From positions 62,001 to 126,000 of the forward strand of contig NZ_JABEPR010000001.1 of NCBI RefSeq assembly GCF_013044515.1: DNA of 64,000 nt, written 5' to 3'. A program made the position numbers and the translations under genes. This document shows positions 1-6,529 of the stretch, piece after piece. The first letter of the stretch is position 1, and every line of letters begins with the position of its first letter. The stretch is from Sphingomonas sp. ID1715 (GTDB taxonomy: Bacteria; Pseudomonadota; Alphaproteobacteria; Sphingomonadales; Sphingomonadaceae). The notes under the pieces are model-generated. The model did no database searches and had not been told where the DNA came from. It saw only the letters and a program-made list of their open reading frames with translations.

Positions 1-214
1 CACCTTTGCCGAGCGGTTCGAGGTCGCGGTCGGCGCCAACAACATCTTCGACAGCTATCCGACCCCGGTGCCGGTCGGCCAGGCGGGCGTCAGCGCGACC
101 AACGGCGCTGCCGTCTTCTACCCGCAGACCAATTATGTCGCGCCGTTTTCGAACTATTCGCCGAATGGCTTTAACGGCCGTTTCATCTATGCGCGCGCAA
201 CGGTGAAGTTCTGA
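1..214 (+). CDS. TonB-dependent receptor, C-terminal fragment
   Basis: Only the last 70 codons are in the window; the reading frame is open from base 2 to a TGA at 212-214. The peptide contains the NNIFDSYP turn and ends in GRFIYARATVKF. An asparagine-rich NNLFD/NNIFD turn and a final beta strand ending in phenylalanine are the hallmark of TonB-dependent outer-membrane receptors, where the terminal Phe is the BAM recognition residue. The substrate cannot be told from this end. Sphingomonads usually carry many such receptors. A stem-loop follows the stop. Confidence 0.8.
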   Translation, partial: TFAERFEVAVGANNIFDSYPTPVPVGQAGVSATNGAAVFYPQTNYVAPFSNYSPNGFNGRFIYARATVKF

Positions 215-221
215 CGCCTTA

Positions 222-263
222 AGCGGAGGAGCGAGCCGGTTGACCCGACTCGCCCCTCCCGCT
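222..263 (+). terminator. stem-loop after the TonB receptor gene
   Basis: Bases 222-239 are nearly the reverse complement of 245-263, with two mismatches and one bulge around a 5-base loop, starting 8 bases after the receptor stop. There is no T-run, so this would be an imperfect intrinsic terminator or an RNA end-protecting hairpin. Confidence 0.45.
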
Positions 264-279
264 ATGGGGACCTGCTTCC

Positions 280-305
280 GGGGCGCGGGCTCAAATCCGC
301 GCCCC
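280..305 (+). other. perfect 9-bp stem-loop in the rpsT leader
   Basis: GGGGCGCGG (280-288) pairs perfectly with CCGCGCCCC (297-305) around an 8-base loop, 34 bases before the rpsT start. It could be a second terminator of the receptor gene or a leader structure in the S20 mRNA. The sequence alone does not decide. Confidence 0.4.
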
Positions 306-339
306 TGTCACATTCCAGCCGAACCCTAGAGGACCATCA

Positions 340-603
340 ATGGCGAATACGCCGCAAGCCAAGAAGCGCATCCGTCGCAACGCCCGTCGCGCCGACATCA
401 ACCACGCGCGCATCAGCCGCATCCGTACCTTCGTCAAGAAGGTCGAGGCCGCGATCGATTCGGGCGACAAGGCTGCGGCGACCGCCGCCATCGCCGCCGT
501 CCAGCCGGAGCTGGCGCGGGGCGTCGCCAAGGGCGTGCTGCACAAGAACACGGCGTCGCGGAAGTTCTCGCGCCTGACGAAGCGGGTCTCGGCGCTCGCC
601 TGA
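340..603 (+). CDS. rpsT: 30S ribosomal protein S20
   Basis: The 87-residue basic protein begins [17 protein letters not shown] and has the all-helical, Lys/Arg-rich pattern and the [13 protein letters not shown]-terminal motif of bacterial S20, a primary binder of the 5' domain of 16S rRNA. Length is as expected for the family. A GAGG Shine-Dalgarno lies about 8 bases before the ATG. A strong terminator follows at 635-675, so it is probably a single-gene unit. rpsT directly before dnaA is a common alphaproteobacterial arrangement. Confidence 0.97.
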   Translation: MANTPQAKKRIRRNARRADINHARISRIRTFVKKVEAAIDSGDKAAATAAIAAVQPELARGVAKGVLHKNTASRKFSRLTKRVSALA

Positions 604-634
604 GCGCCTCCGCACGCCAGTTCAGCGGTTCGAC

Positions 635-675
635 AAAGGGCTCGTCGGCAGGGATGCCGGCGAGCCCTTTCGTTT
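635..675 (+). terminator. intrinsic terminator of rpsT
   Basis: Bases 635-650 pair with 655-670 as a 16-bp stem with one G-T pair and a GGGA loop, followed by a weak T-rich tail (CGTTT). Position and stem strength fit a rho-independent terminator. Confidence 0.8.
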
Positions 676-1056
676 GTGACGATGTCGTTACGGCCAAGTT
701 ACGGTTCTTCCATGATTCGTTCTGCGGCCATTTGGAACAACAGGTGAAAACCCGCAGAAATCGGCCGTTTTTCAGCGTTCAAACGGGAAAATGGCGGAAA
801 TCCGAGTCAACCTGGATTATTTCCGAAATGCGACAAAGCATCGCTTGATCGACTCACGAACCGAGCCCTACAACCCGATTCCCGGCGCTCGAATCGATGC
901 TCCGGGGCCTAGTTTTGAGAGACAGTCAGCAGGCGCTGGAAACCTCGGTTTTTGGCGGTGGGACGACTTGTCTTCAGCAAACCGCCAGGCAGCCGGGGGG
1001 CTGGGACGGGCACAGGGGAGGGGCGATTGGGTCCAATGCTGGTGCGTGAGAAAAAT
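676..1056 (+). promoter_or_regulatory. dnaA upstream region with several inverted repeats
   Basis: No gene is convincing here; the open frames that cross it lack ribosome sites and family features. It is AT-richer than its surroundings and holds inverted repeats: TTCTGCGG at 720-727 with CCGCAGAA at 752-759, and CCGTTT at 765-770 with AAACGG at 781-786. A possible promoter is TTGATC (845-850), an 18-base spacer and TACAAC (869-874). I see no TTATNCACA-type DnaA box, so an origin here is not supported. It probably carries the dnaA promoter and a long leader. Confidence 0.4.
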
Positions 1057-2400
1057 ATGGATCGGGGCGAACAGGTCTCGGGCGCCTGGGCGGCTATCCG
1101 GGAAGGCCTGAAGCGCGACTGCGGGGCACGGCTGTTCGACCATTGGTTGAAGCCGATCATGCTGTCGGGGATGAGCGACAAGGGCGACGTGGTGCGCCTG
1201 ACGCTGCCGACGGAGTTCCACGCGAACTGGGTGCGCGCCCATTATGCCGACCGGCTGCTGCTGGCCTGGCGTGCGGCGCTGCCGAGCGTCCGCGAAGTCC
1301 GCATCGATGTCGCGCCGAACGAGATCGTTACCCGCATCTACACCGCCGACGAAGCCGAAGTGGTGCCGACCGCGCCTCCGGCGCCCGGCTTCGACGCGCG
1401 CCAGACCTTCGACCGCTTCGTCAGCGGCGACGAGAACCGCGTCGCGCTCAATGCCGCCAAGGCGCTTGCCAATGGCGAACTGAGCTTCTCGCCCTTGTTC
1501 ATCCATTCGGCGACGGGGCAGGGCAAGACCCACCTGATGAACGCGATCGGCGCCGCCTATCGCGCCCGCGTGCCCTCGGCGACGATCCTGTTCATGTCCG
1601 CCGAGCGTTTCATGGTCGAGTTCGTCTCGGCGATGCGCGACAAGGATACGCTCAACTTCAAGCAGCGGCTGCGCTCGGCCGACCTGCTGATGATCGACGA
1701 TGTGCAGTTCATCTCGGGCAAGGGCTCGACCCAGGAAGAGTTCCTGCACACGCTCAACGAGCTGACTGGCGCCGGCAAGAAGGTGGTGATCAGTGCCGAC
1801 CGCGCCCCCCAGGCGCTGGACGGCGTCGAAAGCCGCATCCTGTCGCGGCTGGCGAGCGGCCTGGTGGTCGACATCAAACCCGCGACCTTCGCGCTGCGCC
1901 TCAAGATCGTGAAGGCAAAGCTCGCCACCATGGCCGACGTGCAGATGCCCGAGGCAGTGGCGGAACTGCTCGCCGCCCGCATCCAGACCAGCGTCCGGGA
2001 ACTGGAAGGGGCGCTCAATCGGTTGACGGCCTATGCGCTGCTCAACGATCGGGCGATCGACCTTGCGTTCGCGCAGGAGGTGCTGGGCGAGATGCTGAAC
2101 GCATCGACCCGCCGCATCACCATCGACGAGATCCAGCGCGCCGTCTCCGCACATTACGGCATGCGCCAGGCTGAGATGGTCTCGGCCCGCCGCGCCCGCG
2201 CCGTCGCCCGTCCGCGCCAGATCGCGATGTATCTGGCCAAGCGCCTGACGCCGCGCTCGCTGCCGGAAATCGGCCGGCGCTTCGGTGGCCGCGACCACAC
2301 GACCGTGATCCACGCCGTCAAGCAGATCGAGCGGCTGCGCGGCGAAGACGCCGACCTTGACGCCGACGTCCGCACGCTGATCCGTCAGCTGGAGGCATAA
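1057..2400 (+). CDS. dnaA: chromosomal replication initiator DnaA
   Basis: A 447-residue AAA+ initiator that binds DnaA boxes and opens oriC. The N-terminal domain (WAAIREGLKRD...FDHWLKPI) is followed by the ATPase with Walker A ATGQGKT at about 152-158, Walker B LLMIDDVQF at 210-218, sensor and arginine-finger segments, and the C-terminal DNA-binding signature GGRDHTTVIHA at 410-420. The Walker A lead is ATGQ rather than the common GVGL. The start is uncertain: ATG 1057 gives the usual N-terminus and has GTGAG 7 bases upstream; ATG 1036 and an in-frame ATG at 952 are alternatives. No dnaN follows. Confidence 0.95.
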   Translation: MDRGEQVSGAWAAIREGLKRDCGARLFDHWLKPIMLSGMSDKGDVVRLTLPTEFHANWVRAHYADRLLLAWRAALPSVREVRIDVAPNEIVTRIYTADEAEVVPTAPPAPGFDARQTFDRFVSGDENRVALNAAKALANGELSFSPLFIHSATGQGKTHLMNAIGAAYRARVPSATILFMSAERFMVEFVSAMRDKDTLNFKQRLRSADLLMIDDVQFISGKGSTQEEFLHTLNELTGAGKKVVISADRAPQALDGVESRILSRLASGLVVDIKPATFALRLKIVKAKLATMADVQMPEAVAELLAARIQTSVRELEGALNRLTAYALLNDRAIDLAFAQEVLGEMLNASTRRITIDEIQRAVSAHYGMRQAEMVSARRARAVARPRQIAMYLAKRLTPRSLPEIGRRFGGRDHTTVIHAVKQIERLRGEDADLDADVRTLIRQLEA

Positions 2401-2436
2401 GGCGCGGCGCTGCGGTCGCGGCGCTGAGAGGCGGCC

Positions 2437-2949
2437 GTGCCAGAAATCCGGACCGAACGGCTTCGGCTGCGACCCGCGCTGGCGTCCGACGTGGCGGCGT
2501 TTCACGACATCTTCAGCGACCCTGCCGCGATGGCATTCTGGTCCACGCCTCCGCACAGGGACCTGGCCGAAACCCAAGCCTGGGTCGCCGGGATGATGGC
2601 GATCGATGCCGGCGAAGGGGAAGACTTCGTCATCGAACGAGAGGGCCGGCTGATCGGAAAGGCAGGTCTGTATCGCTTTCCCGAGATCGGGTTCATCCTG
2701 CATCCCGCGGCCTGGGGGCAGGGCTATGCCCGCGAGGCTCTGATCCCGATCCTGGACCGCGCCTTTTCCCTACACCGGCTGCCCTTCGTCGAAGCGGACG
2801 TGGACCCCCGCAACACCGCTTCGCTCCGCCTTCTTGAGGGCCTCGGCTTCGAGGAGGTGGGCCGGGCCAGCCGCACCTGGAACGTCGGCGGAGTTTGGTG
2901 CGACAGCGTCTATCTGCGGCGTGATGCCGACAAGGCCAAGGGCAGCTAA
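2437..2949 (+). CDS. GNAT family N-acetyltransferase (RimJ/RimL type)
   Basis: 170 residues beginning with GTG, with GAGAGG about 5 bases upstream. The IRTERLRLRP start, the GQGYAREAL acetyl-CoA pyrophosphate loop around 90 and the [17 protein letters not shown] segment around 127-143 are typical of the Acetyltransf_3 branch, which acetylates protein N-termini or small amines. The substrate is not predictable. It starts 36 bases after dnaA on the same strand and may be read through from it. It converges with the small-gene group ending at 3017. Confidence 0.88.
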   Translation: MPEIRTERLRLRPALASDVAAFHDIFSDPAAMAFWSTPPHRDLAETQAWVAGMMAIDAGEGEDFVIEREGRLIGKAGLYRFPEIGFILHPAAWGQGYAREALIPILDRAFSLHRLPFVEADVDPRNTASLRLLEGLGFEEVGRASRTWNVGGVWCDSVYLRRDADKAKGS

Positions 2950-3016
2950 CGACCCGTAGCGGACCTTCATTGCACACTCGCCGCCGGACAAGCCGCGACG
3001 ACCAGCCTTCGGCAGA

Positions 3017-3145
3017 TCAGGCAGGCTTATCAAGCGGCCGAACGGGTGTGCCCTTTTTGGTAGGCGCGGACGCGTTCTGCTTGGGCGGTCCCTCCTTCTT
3101 CGCCTTACGTATCTCTTTGTTGCTCTTCCGCTGACCCTTGGCCAT
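3017..3145 (-). CDS. 42-residue lysine-rich protein of unknown function
   Basis: A 42-codon frame starting MAKGQRKSNKEIRKAKKEG, too short for many gene finders. The ATG touches the TAG stop of the Rmf-like gene (stop 3146-3148, start 3143-3145), and GGAAGAG lies just upstream inside that gene, so translation is probably coupled. The peptide is strongly basic and proline-rich near its end, with no membrane segment; short Lys-rich proteins starting MAKGQ are, from memory, frequent hypothetical proteins in alphaproteobacteria. Nucleic-acid or ribosome contact is plausible but unproven. It is the last gene of a four-gene minus-strand group. Confidence 0.7.
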   Translation of the reverse strand: MAKGQRKSNKEIRKAKKEGPPKQNASAPTKKGTPVRPLDKPA

Positions 3146-3340
3146 CTACTCTTCCTTTATTTCGTTCGTCGGGCTCTCCGCTCGAAACGCGCCATGCTCC
3201 CAGCCCGCCGCCCAACTTCTCGCCTCCACATGCGCATCCGGGAATGGACAGGCTCCACGATCGAGCTTGTCTCGGTAAGCGGCCATGCCCAACCAAAAGG
3301 GATCAGTGCGCACCGCTGGATGCTGGCCGTTGTCATTCAC
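3146..3340 (-). CDS. Rmf/CrpP-like ribosome modulation factor
   Basis: 64 residues. The central pattern G-x-x-A-Y-R-D-K-L-x-x-G-x-CPF, then RSWAAGWEHG, matches the ribosome modulation factor family (Rmf, CrpP), in which Rmf dimerises or inactivates 70S ribosomes in stationary phase. Length fits (Rmf is about 55). It starts with GTG at 3338-3340, one base after the TGA reading of the previous gene's stop (3341-3343), with GAGGAG about 9 bases upstream; an ATG at 3336 is out of frame. It is thus translationally coupled to its neighbours. CrpP has been described in relation to fluoroquinolone modification, but that role should not be assumed here. Confidence 0.72.
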   Translation of the reverse strand: MNDNGQHPAVRTDPFWLGMAAYRDKLDRGACPFPDAHVEARSWAAGWEHGAFRAESPTNEIKEE

Positions 3341-3562
3341 TCAGGGGGCTCCTCGGGTGCGGAGCGGCGTCCTCGTTATTCTCCCTTCCAGGATCTGGCT
3401 CTTGAAGGCTCTGGCAAACTGCGCTGCGGCATCGGCGCTCGCGAAAACGACCCTCGTCCCCGCCGGGTGGAGCGACTCTATGGACGTTATTCGCGCCTTT
3501 TGCCTCAGTGCCGTGGCTTCCACCTCGGCGCGGGTGGCACTCAGATTTAAAGCTCGGCTCAT
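3341..3562 (-). CDS. 73-residue protein of unknown function
   Basis: The start MSRALNLSATRAEVEATALRQ is chosen because GGAG lies 8 bases before this ATG; longer upstream versions lack one. An amphipathic N-terminal helix is followed by a strand-helix-strand stretch (RITSIESLHPAGTRVVFAS, then AAAQFARAFKSQIL, then GRITRTPL), which would suit a small alpha/beta fold. No signal peptide or membrane segment. Its stop abuts the GTG of the Rmf-like gene. I do not recognise a family; the start and coupling make it a believable gene. Confidence 0.65.
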   Translation of the reverse strand: MSRALNLSATRAEVEATALRQKARITSIESLHPAGTRVVFASADAAAQFARAFKSQILEGRITRTPLRTRGAP

Positions 3563-3590
3563 GCAAACGACTCCGACTGTTTGGCCCTGC

Positions 3591-3758
3591 TCAGACGGTT
3601 GCGATCTGGACCACGTTGCGGTGGGGGTACCGTGTTCCGGCCAGCCTCTCGGCGAAGCCGACCGCATCCGCGACATGCCTTGAGCGGCTCGCAAGCGCGC
3701 CAAACCTGGCGTGCAGCAACGAGTGCTGCTCGCCAGCCAAAAGCTTGATGATGTCCAT
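3591..3758 (-). CDS. 55-residue protein of unknown function
   Basis: Starts MDIIKLLAGEQHSLLHARFG at an ATG preceded by GGAAGAGAG, a good ribosome site; an ATG 15 codons earlier has none. A hydrophobic amphipathic N-terminal helix is followed by a basic stretch with ERLAGTRYPHRN and the end VVQIATV. No transmembrane segment. It ends 28 bases before the 73-residue gene and is the first gene of the minus-strand group 3758-3017. Family unknown. Confidence 0.55.
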   Translation of the reverse strand: MDIIKLLAGEQHSLLHARFGALASRSRHVADAVGFAERLAGTRYPHRNVVQIATV

Positions 3759-4042
3759 GGTTCTCTCTTCCGTATGCGACAGCCGGGATCGGCGAAATGT
3801 CACGGGAAGCGCGCTACGACCGCACGTGATAGCTAGGCTGTACCATGCTTTCCTAAAAAGACCCCATGTAATCGCCAGTTTTCTGACGTGCGTGGCGAAT
3901 GAGAGAAAAAAAAGACGAAGAATCTAAGAAATGTTGCGGTGTTTTCATCATTGGATGTTACAAGGGCCTATCACCGGAATGATTGACGCTCATCTCGTGC
4001 CAGAGGGGAATTGATCCTTTCGAAGACGAAGGAGCTTGTCGC
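3759..4042. promoter_or_regulatory. AT-richer divergent spacer between two small-gene groups
   Basis: This 284-base stretch separates the minus-strand group (3758-3017) from the plus-strand group (4043-4871) and must hold both promoters. It contains an A-run at 3905-3914 and is clearly lower in GC than the rest of the window. I looked for GGAAC-N16/17-CGTT general-stress (EcfG) promoters and found none convincing; GGAAT at 3975 is followed by CGTG instead. Confidence 0.4.
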
Positions 4043-4192
4043 ATGAACATTCTCATAAGGCCCGCTCAGGACCGGGGCAGGCTTTCTCCGATTATCACGC
4101 CTGCTCAAGTGCTGCGCGGCCATGCTGCCCAAGCGGCGGCTCCTGTGACGGCGAACGTTCGCGGCACAAAGGGTGCGGGTCGGAAATTCTAA
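4043..4192 (+). CDS. 49-residue basic protein of unknown function
   Basis: Starts MNILIRPAQDRGRLSPIITP at an ATG with GGAG 8 bases upstream; an upstream in-frame ATG at 3983 lacks a ribosome site. The tail is basic (VRGTKGAGRKF). It is the first gene of the plus-strand small-gene group, 21 bases before the next. No family recognised. Confidence 0.5.
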   Translation: MNILIRPAQDRGRLSPIITPAQVLRGHAAQAAAPVTANVRGTKGAGRKF

Positions 4193-4213
4193 GCAAGTGG
4201 AAGGAGGCTTCGG

Positions 4214-4402
4214 ATGGCCGATATCACCCGAACTGTGTCTAACCCGACTTCGAGCGACGCCGCCGAAATGGAGCGGCTGGGTATCACCGCGACGACCGCT
4301 ACATATTTTCACTGGCGCGGCTATCGCTACACGACAGCAAGGGACGCATTGCACGCGGCGAGACATGCCGAGCGTGCCAGCCCAGCGACCGCCAGTGGCT
4401 AA
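4214..4402 (+). CDS. 62-residue protein of unknown function
   Basis: AAGGAGG lies 7 bases before the ATG, the best ribosome site of the island. The peptide has an acidic polar N-terminus, then YFHWRGYRYTTARDALHAAR, with an aromatic cluster leading into an amphipathic helix. No membrane segment. The aromatic-plus-helix pattern recalls small sphingomonad hypothetical proteins, but I cannot name a family. The following zinc-ribbon-like frame begins inside its last codons. Confidence 0.65.
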   Translation: MADITRTVSNPTSSDAAEMERLGITATTATYFHWRGYRYTTARDALHAARHAERASPATASG

Positions 4403-4559
4403 TCTGCTCCACAACCTCATTGGTCATCACAAGGCCGATCCGTCCCAGAATCACTGGAACCGGGGGCGCTTCGCCAGCGCGTGCGCAACATGCGGGCGCG
4501 CAATGGAAAAGCTCCCCGGCCTGGAGTGGAAGCTCACAGGGAAATCTCGACCATTCTGA
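4365..4559 (+). CDS. small protein with one CxxC zinc-knuckle-like motif
   Basis: 64 residues with ANLLHNLIGHHKADPSQNHW, then RFASACATCGRAMEKLPG. A HLIGH-type helix followed by a single CxxCGR knuckle and a Trp-bearing end is the look of short zinc-ribbon-like proteins often encoded in phage and accessory regions. With two Cys, any zinc would need the His residues or dimerisation. The start is unsure: ATG 4365 overlaps the previous gene by 38 bases; GTG 4395 overlaps by 8. Neither has a clear ribosome site, so coupling to the previous gene is likely if it is real. Confidence 0.5.
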   Translation: MPSVPAQRPPVANLLHNLIGHHKADPSQNHWNRGRFASACATCGRAMEKLPGLEWKLTGKSRPF

Positions 4560-4661
4560 CAAAAGGGGTGGTTGTTCCGTTCGTGCGCGTCACGCTCCTC
4601 CCAGTCCCAGCTGGACATCGATCACATTCATCAATGCCGCACGCGGCAAAGGAGACTTACC

Positions 4662-4871
4662 ATGGCTCTCGATTATGACCGAACGCTTTCGCAGCTCTAC
4701 GATGAGCGCGAAGATATCCGCATCCGACTCAGCCTCGCCGGCGATGTGCCCCGCCCCGATACACGGGCCCTGCTCAACGGACGCGCCAGGCTGATCCTCC
4801 TGGAAGCCGACATCGTGGCACGCCGCCGCGCCCTCGGCCACGCGCAACCCATCCAAGTTGCGCTTAGGTAG
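4662..4871 (+). CDS. 69-residue helical protein of unknown function
   Basis: Starts MALDYDRTLSQLYDEREDIR with GGAG 8 bases upstream. It is mostly charged and helical: a YDEREDIRIRLSLAG helix, then ALLNGRARLILLEADIVARRR. This suggests a helical hairpin or short coiled coil without membrane or signal segments. Last gene of the plus-strand group; a hairpin at 4953-4973 separates it from the convergent lipoprotein gene. Family unknown. Confidence 0.6.
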   Translation: MALDYDRTLSQLYDEREDIRIRLSLAGDVPRPDTRALLNGRARLILLEADIVARRRALGHAQPIQVALR

Positions 4872-4952
4872 CTCGGAAAGAACAACCGGCAGGTCTGCCA
4901 CCTAAATGAGCCGAGGGCGATGTCTGCTTTCCACTCATTGCGGACATCCTCT

Positions 4953-4973
4953 GGAAGTCACGCGCTGACTTCC
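4953..4973. terminator. 8-bp hairpin between convergent genes
   Basis: GGAAGTCA (4953-4960) pairs perfectly with TGACTTCC (4966-4973) around CGCGC. It lies between the 4871 end and the lipoprotein stop at 4978, so it could end transcription in both directions, although there is no T-run. A weaker pair, GATGTC 4919-4924 with GACATC 4943-4948, precedes it. Confidence 0.5.
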
Positions 4974-4977
4974 AACC

Positions 4978-5646
4978 CTACGATGCCGGACGCCTGCTCG
5001 GAAGCGGGATGCTGATCTTCACGGTCTGTCCGGAATTGCCGGGGAAGCCGGTGAACATCGCCTGGATTAGGTTCGGGACCAGCCAGGGCAGATCGTCGGA
5101 GCGGGAGGTCGCGCGCGCGGTGCCTTCGAACACGCGCTCGCCGCCATTGGTGCGGTTGATCTCCATCCGCAACTGGCTGTCATAGACGGTGTAGCTGCGC
5201 ACTTCGCTGCCCCAGTCCGAGCCCCAGAACGGATCGTAGAAGCCCCAGCGGCCCCAGCCGCCTCGGCCCCAGCCTCCCCAGCCGCGATAGGGGTAACCCC
5301 AATAGCCGCCCCAGCCCCAGCCGCTGAAGCCGGGCGTGGTCGTCACCTTTTCGCGGCCATTGTCGACATAATAATCTAGCGAGACGACCAGATTGGCCGA
5401 GCGGGCGTCAGTGGCCGGGCGGTAGCCGAAACGCTGCAATTCCTGCGCGACCAGGCCAGCATAGGAGCGGAACTCGATGCTGCCGTCGAGCTTCGGGTCG
5501 ACCGGCTGGATCGTGAACGTCTCGCCTTGCGGCGCGGGCAGCATCGAAAAGCGGTTCACCCGCGCATCGAATGTCTGCGCGCAGCCGCCAAGCGCCGCCA
5601 GCGCCAGCGGTGCCGCAGCGACTGCCAGCATCTTCTTCCTGAACAT
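4978..5646 (-). CDS. DUF4136 domain lipoprotein
   Basis: 222 residues with a lipoprotein signal (MFRKKMLAVAAAPLALAALGGC, Cys about 22). The body follows DUF4136: a FTIQPVDPKLDGSIEFRSYA start, LVVSLDYYVDNG, and a closing strand pattern with VYDSQLRMEINR. Function of the family is unknown; members are outer-membrane or periplasmic lipoproteins. A Gly/Trp/Tyr-rich stretch at about 107-147 (GWGWGGYWGYPYRGWGGWG and on) interrupts the domain and is probably a disordered or surface loop. GAGGGG lies 7 bases before the ATG. A GTTC-N7-GTTC sequence sits 51-65 bases upstream. Confidence 0.85.
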   Translation of the reverse strand: MFRKKMLAVAAAPLALAALGGCAQTFDARVNRFSMLPAPQGETFTIQPVDPKLDGSIEFRSYAGLVAQELQRFGYRPATDARSANLVVSLDYYVDNGREKVTTTPGFSGWGWGGYWGYPYRGWGGWGRGGWGRWGFYDPFWGSDWGSEVRSYTVYDSQLRMEINRTNGGERVFEGTARATSRSDDLPWLVPNLIQAMFTGFPGNSGQTVKISIPLPSRRPAS

Positions 5647-5696
5647 CGATCGACCCCTCGCGCGAATTTATGCGATCTGAATGGCTTGGTGCAGCT

Positions 5697-5711
5697 GAAC
5701 TTCGCTTGAAC
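5697..5711 (-). promoter_or_regulatory. possible LexA-type box (weak candidate)
   Basis: Read on the minus strand: GTTC-AAGCGAA-GTTC, matching GTTC-N7-GTTC, the LexA operator of alphaproteobacteria, 51 bases before the DUF4136 lipoprotein gene. It lacks the flanking bases shared by the two better boxes at 29774 and 41563. Chance hits of an 8-base pattern are expected in a window of this size. Confidence 0.2.
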
Positions 5712-5860
5712 GCCGATATAGCTCTTCTCATCGTCACTTTCGAGCCGGGCGTTGCCCCGACCGAGGGAACGGACCGCGCGAGTAATGGTTAACGCCCCAG
5801 ATCGCGGCCAACGCGACACTGCCGGGTCGCACCCTGATGGCAATGATAAAGGGGTGTTCC

Positions 5861-6499
5861 ATGGTCTATCGAAGAAGCGCTCTCGCAGCGGCGATGCTGA
5901 TTGCGGGCACGGCCGTGCCCGTGGCGGCAGCGCCTTTCACCTATTTCACCGATTTCAGCACCGGCGTAGGCCCCGAGTTCACGCTGACCAATGTCGGCGT
6001 GAACAGCAACGACGCAGGGATACTGGGTCAGCTGGAAGGCGGGGTGGTGACGCTCGCGCAGACCACGCCCGGCGCCGGGTCGGGCACGATCCGCTTCGAC
6101 CTGCTCGGCTTCCGCTCGATCGACGGGGCGAATTGCTGCACCGACACCTTCCGCTTTTCGGTCAATGACACCGAGGTGTTCAATGGCGTGTTCGCGCTCG
6201 GCGGTGGCGGCGGTGAAGGCTTTAACGGTCCGCCGGGCACCACCGTAACCGGCGGCGGGCCGGTGCGCACGATCACCATTCCCGTCACGCTCCTCGCCGG
6301 AGCCAACAGTTTCGCTTTCACTTATGGCACGCTGCAGGGCTTTGACGACGAAGCCTGGGGCTTGGACAATGTCGGCATCGACGCGCAGGTCGCCGTCAAT
6401 GGTGTTCCCGAGCCTGCCACTTGGGTGGCCATGGTGGCCGGCTTCGGCTTGTTGGGCGGGGCGACGCGCCGGCGCGTCGCAAGGTCCGGGATCGCCTGA
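5861..6499 (+). CDS. PEP-CTERM sorted exported protein
   Basis: 212 residues from the ATG at 5861, which has GGGG 6 bases upstream; ATG 5837 is a less likely start. Order: signal peptide (about 1-25, ending PVAAAP), a beta-rich domain with a Gly-rich loop (LGGGGGEGFNGPPG) and a twin-Cys site (ANCCTDT), then VPEPATWVAMVAGFGLLGG, then basic RRRVARSG. The PEPxxW, hydrophobic helix and Arg cluster form the PEP-CTERM signal recognised by an exosortase, which is not in this window. Such proteins are linked to exopolysaccharide-producing cells. The role is unknown. Confidence 0.85.
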   Translation: MVYRRSALAAAMLIAGTAVPVAAAPFTYFTDFSTGVGPEFTLTNVGVNSNDAGILGQLEGGVVTLAQTTPGAGSGTIRFDLLGFRSIDGANCCTDTFRFSVNDTEVFNGVFALGGGGGEGFNGPPGTTVTGGGPVRTITIPVTLLAGANSFAFTYGTLQGFDDEAWGLDNVGIDAQVAVNGVPEPATWVAMVAGFGLLGGATRRRVARSGIA

Positions 6500-6529
6500 C
6501 GCGAGAGGAGGCCGGAGCGTCCGGCCTCC

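Noticed and set aside
604-1056. Replication origin next to dnaA
   Set aside because: No TTATNCACA-type boxes or AT-rich unwinding repeats were seen; alphaproteobacterial origins are often far from dnaA.
1036-1056. Earlier DnaA start codons
   Set aside because: ATG 1036 remains possible but adds residues not usual for the family; ATG 952 adds a Gly/Arg-rich stretch unlike domain I.
868-2703. 611-codon open frame opposite dnaA
   Set aside because: It is antisense to a clear DnaA, Arg/Gly/Asp/His-rich with no domain; long spurious frames are normal in GC-rich codon-position-biased DNA.
3759-4042. EcfG general-stress promoter for the small-gene island
   Set aside because: GGAAT followed by CGTG at 15 bases is too far from GGAAC-N16/17-CGTT.
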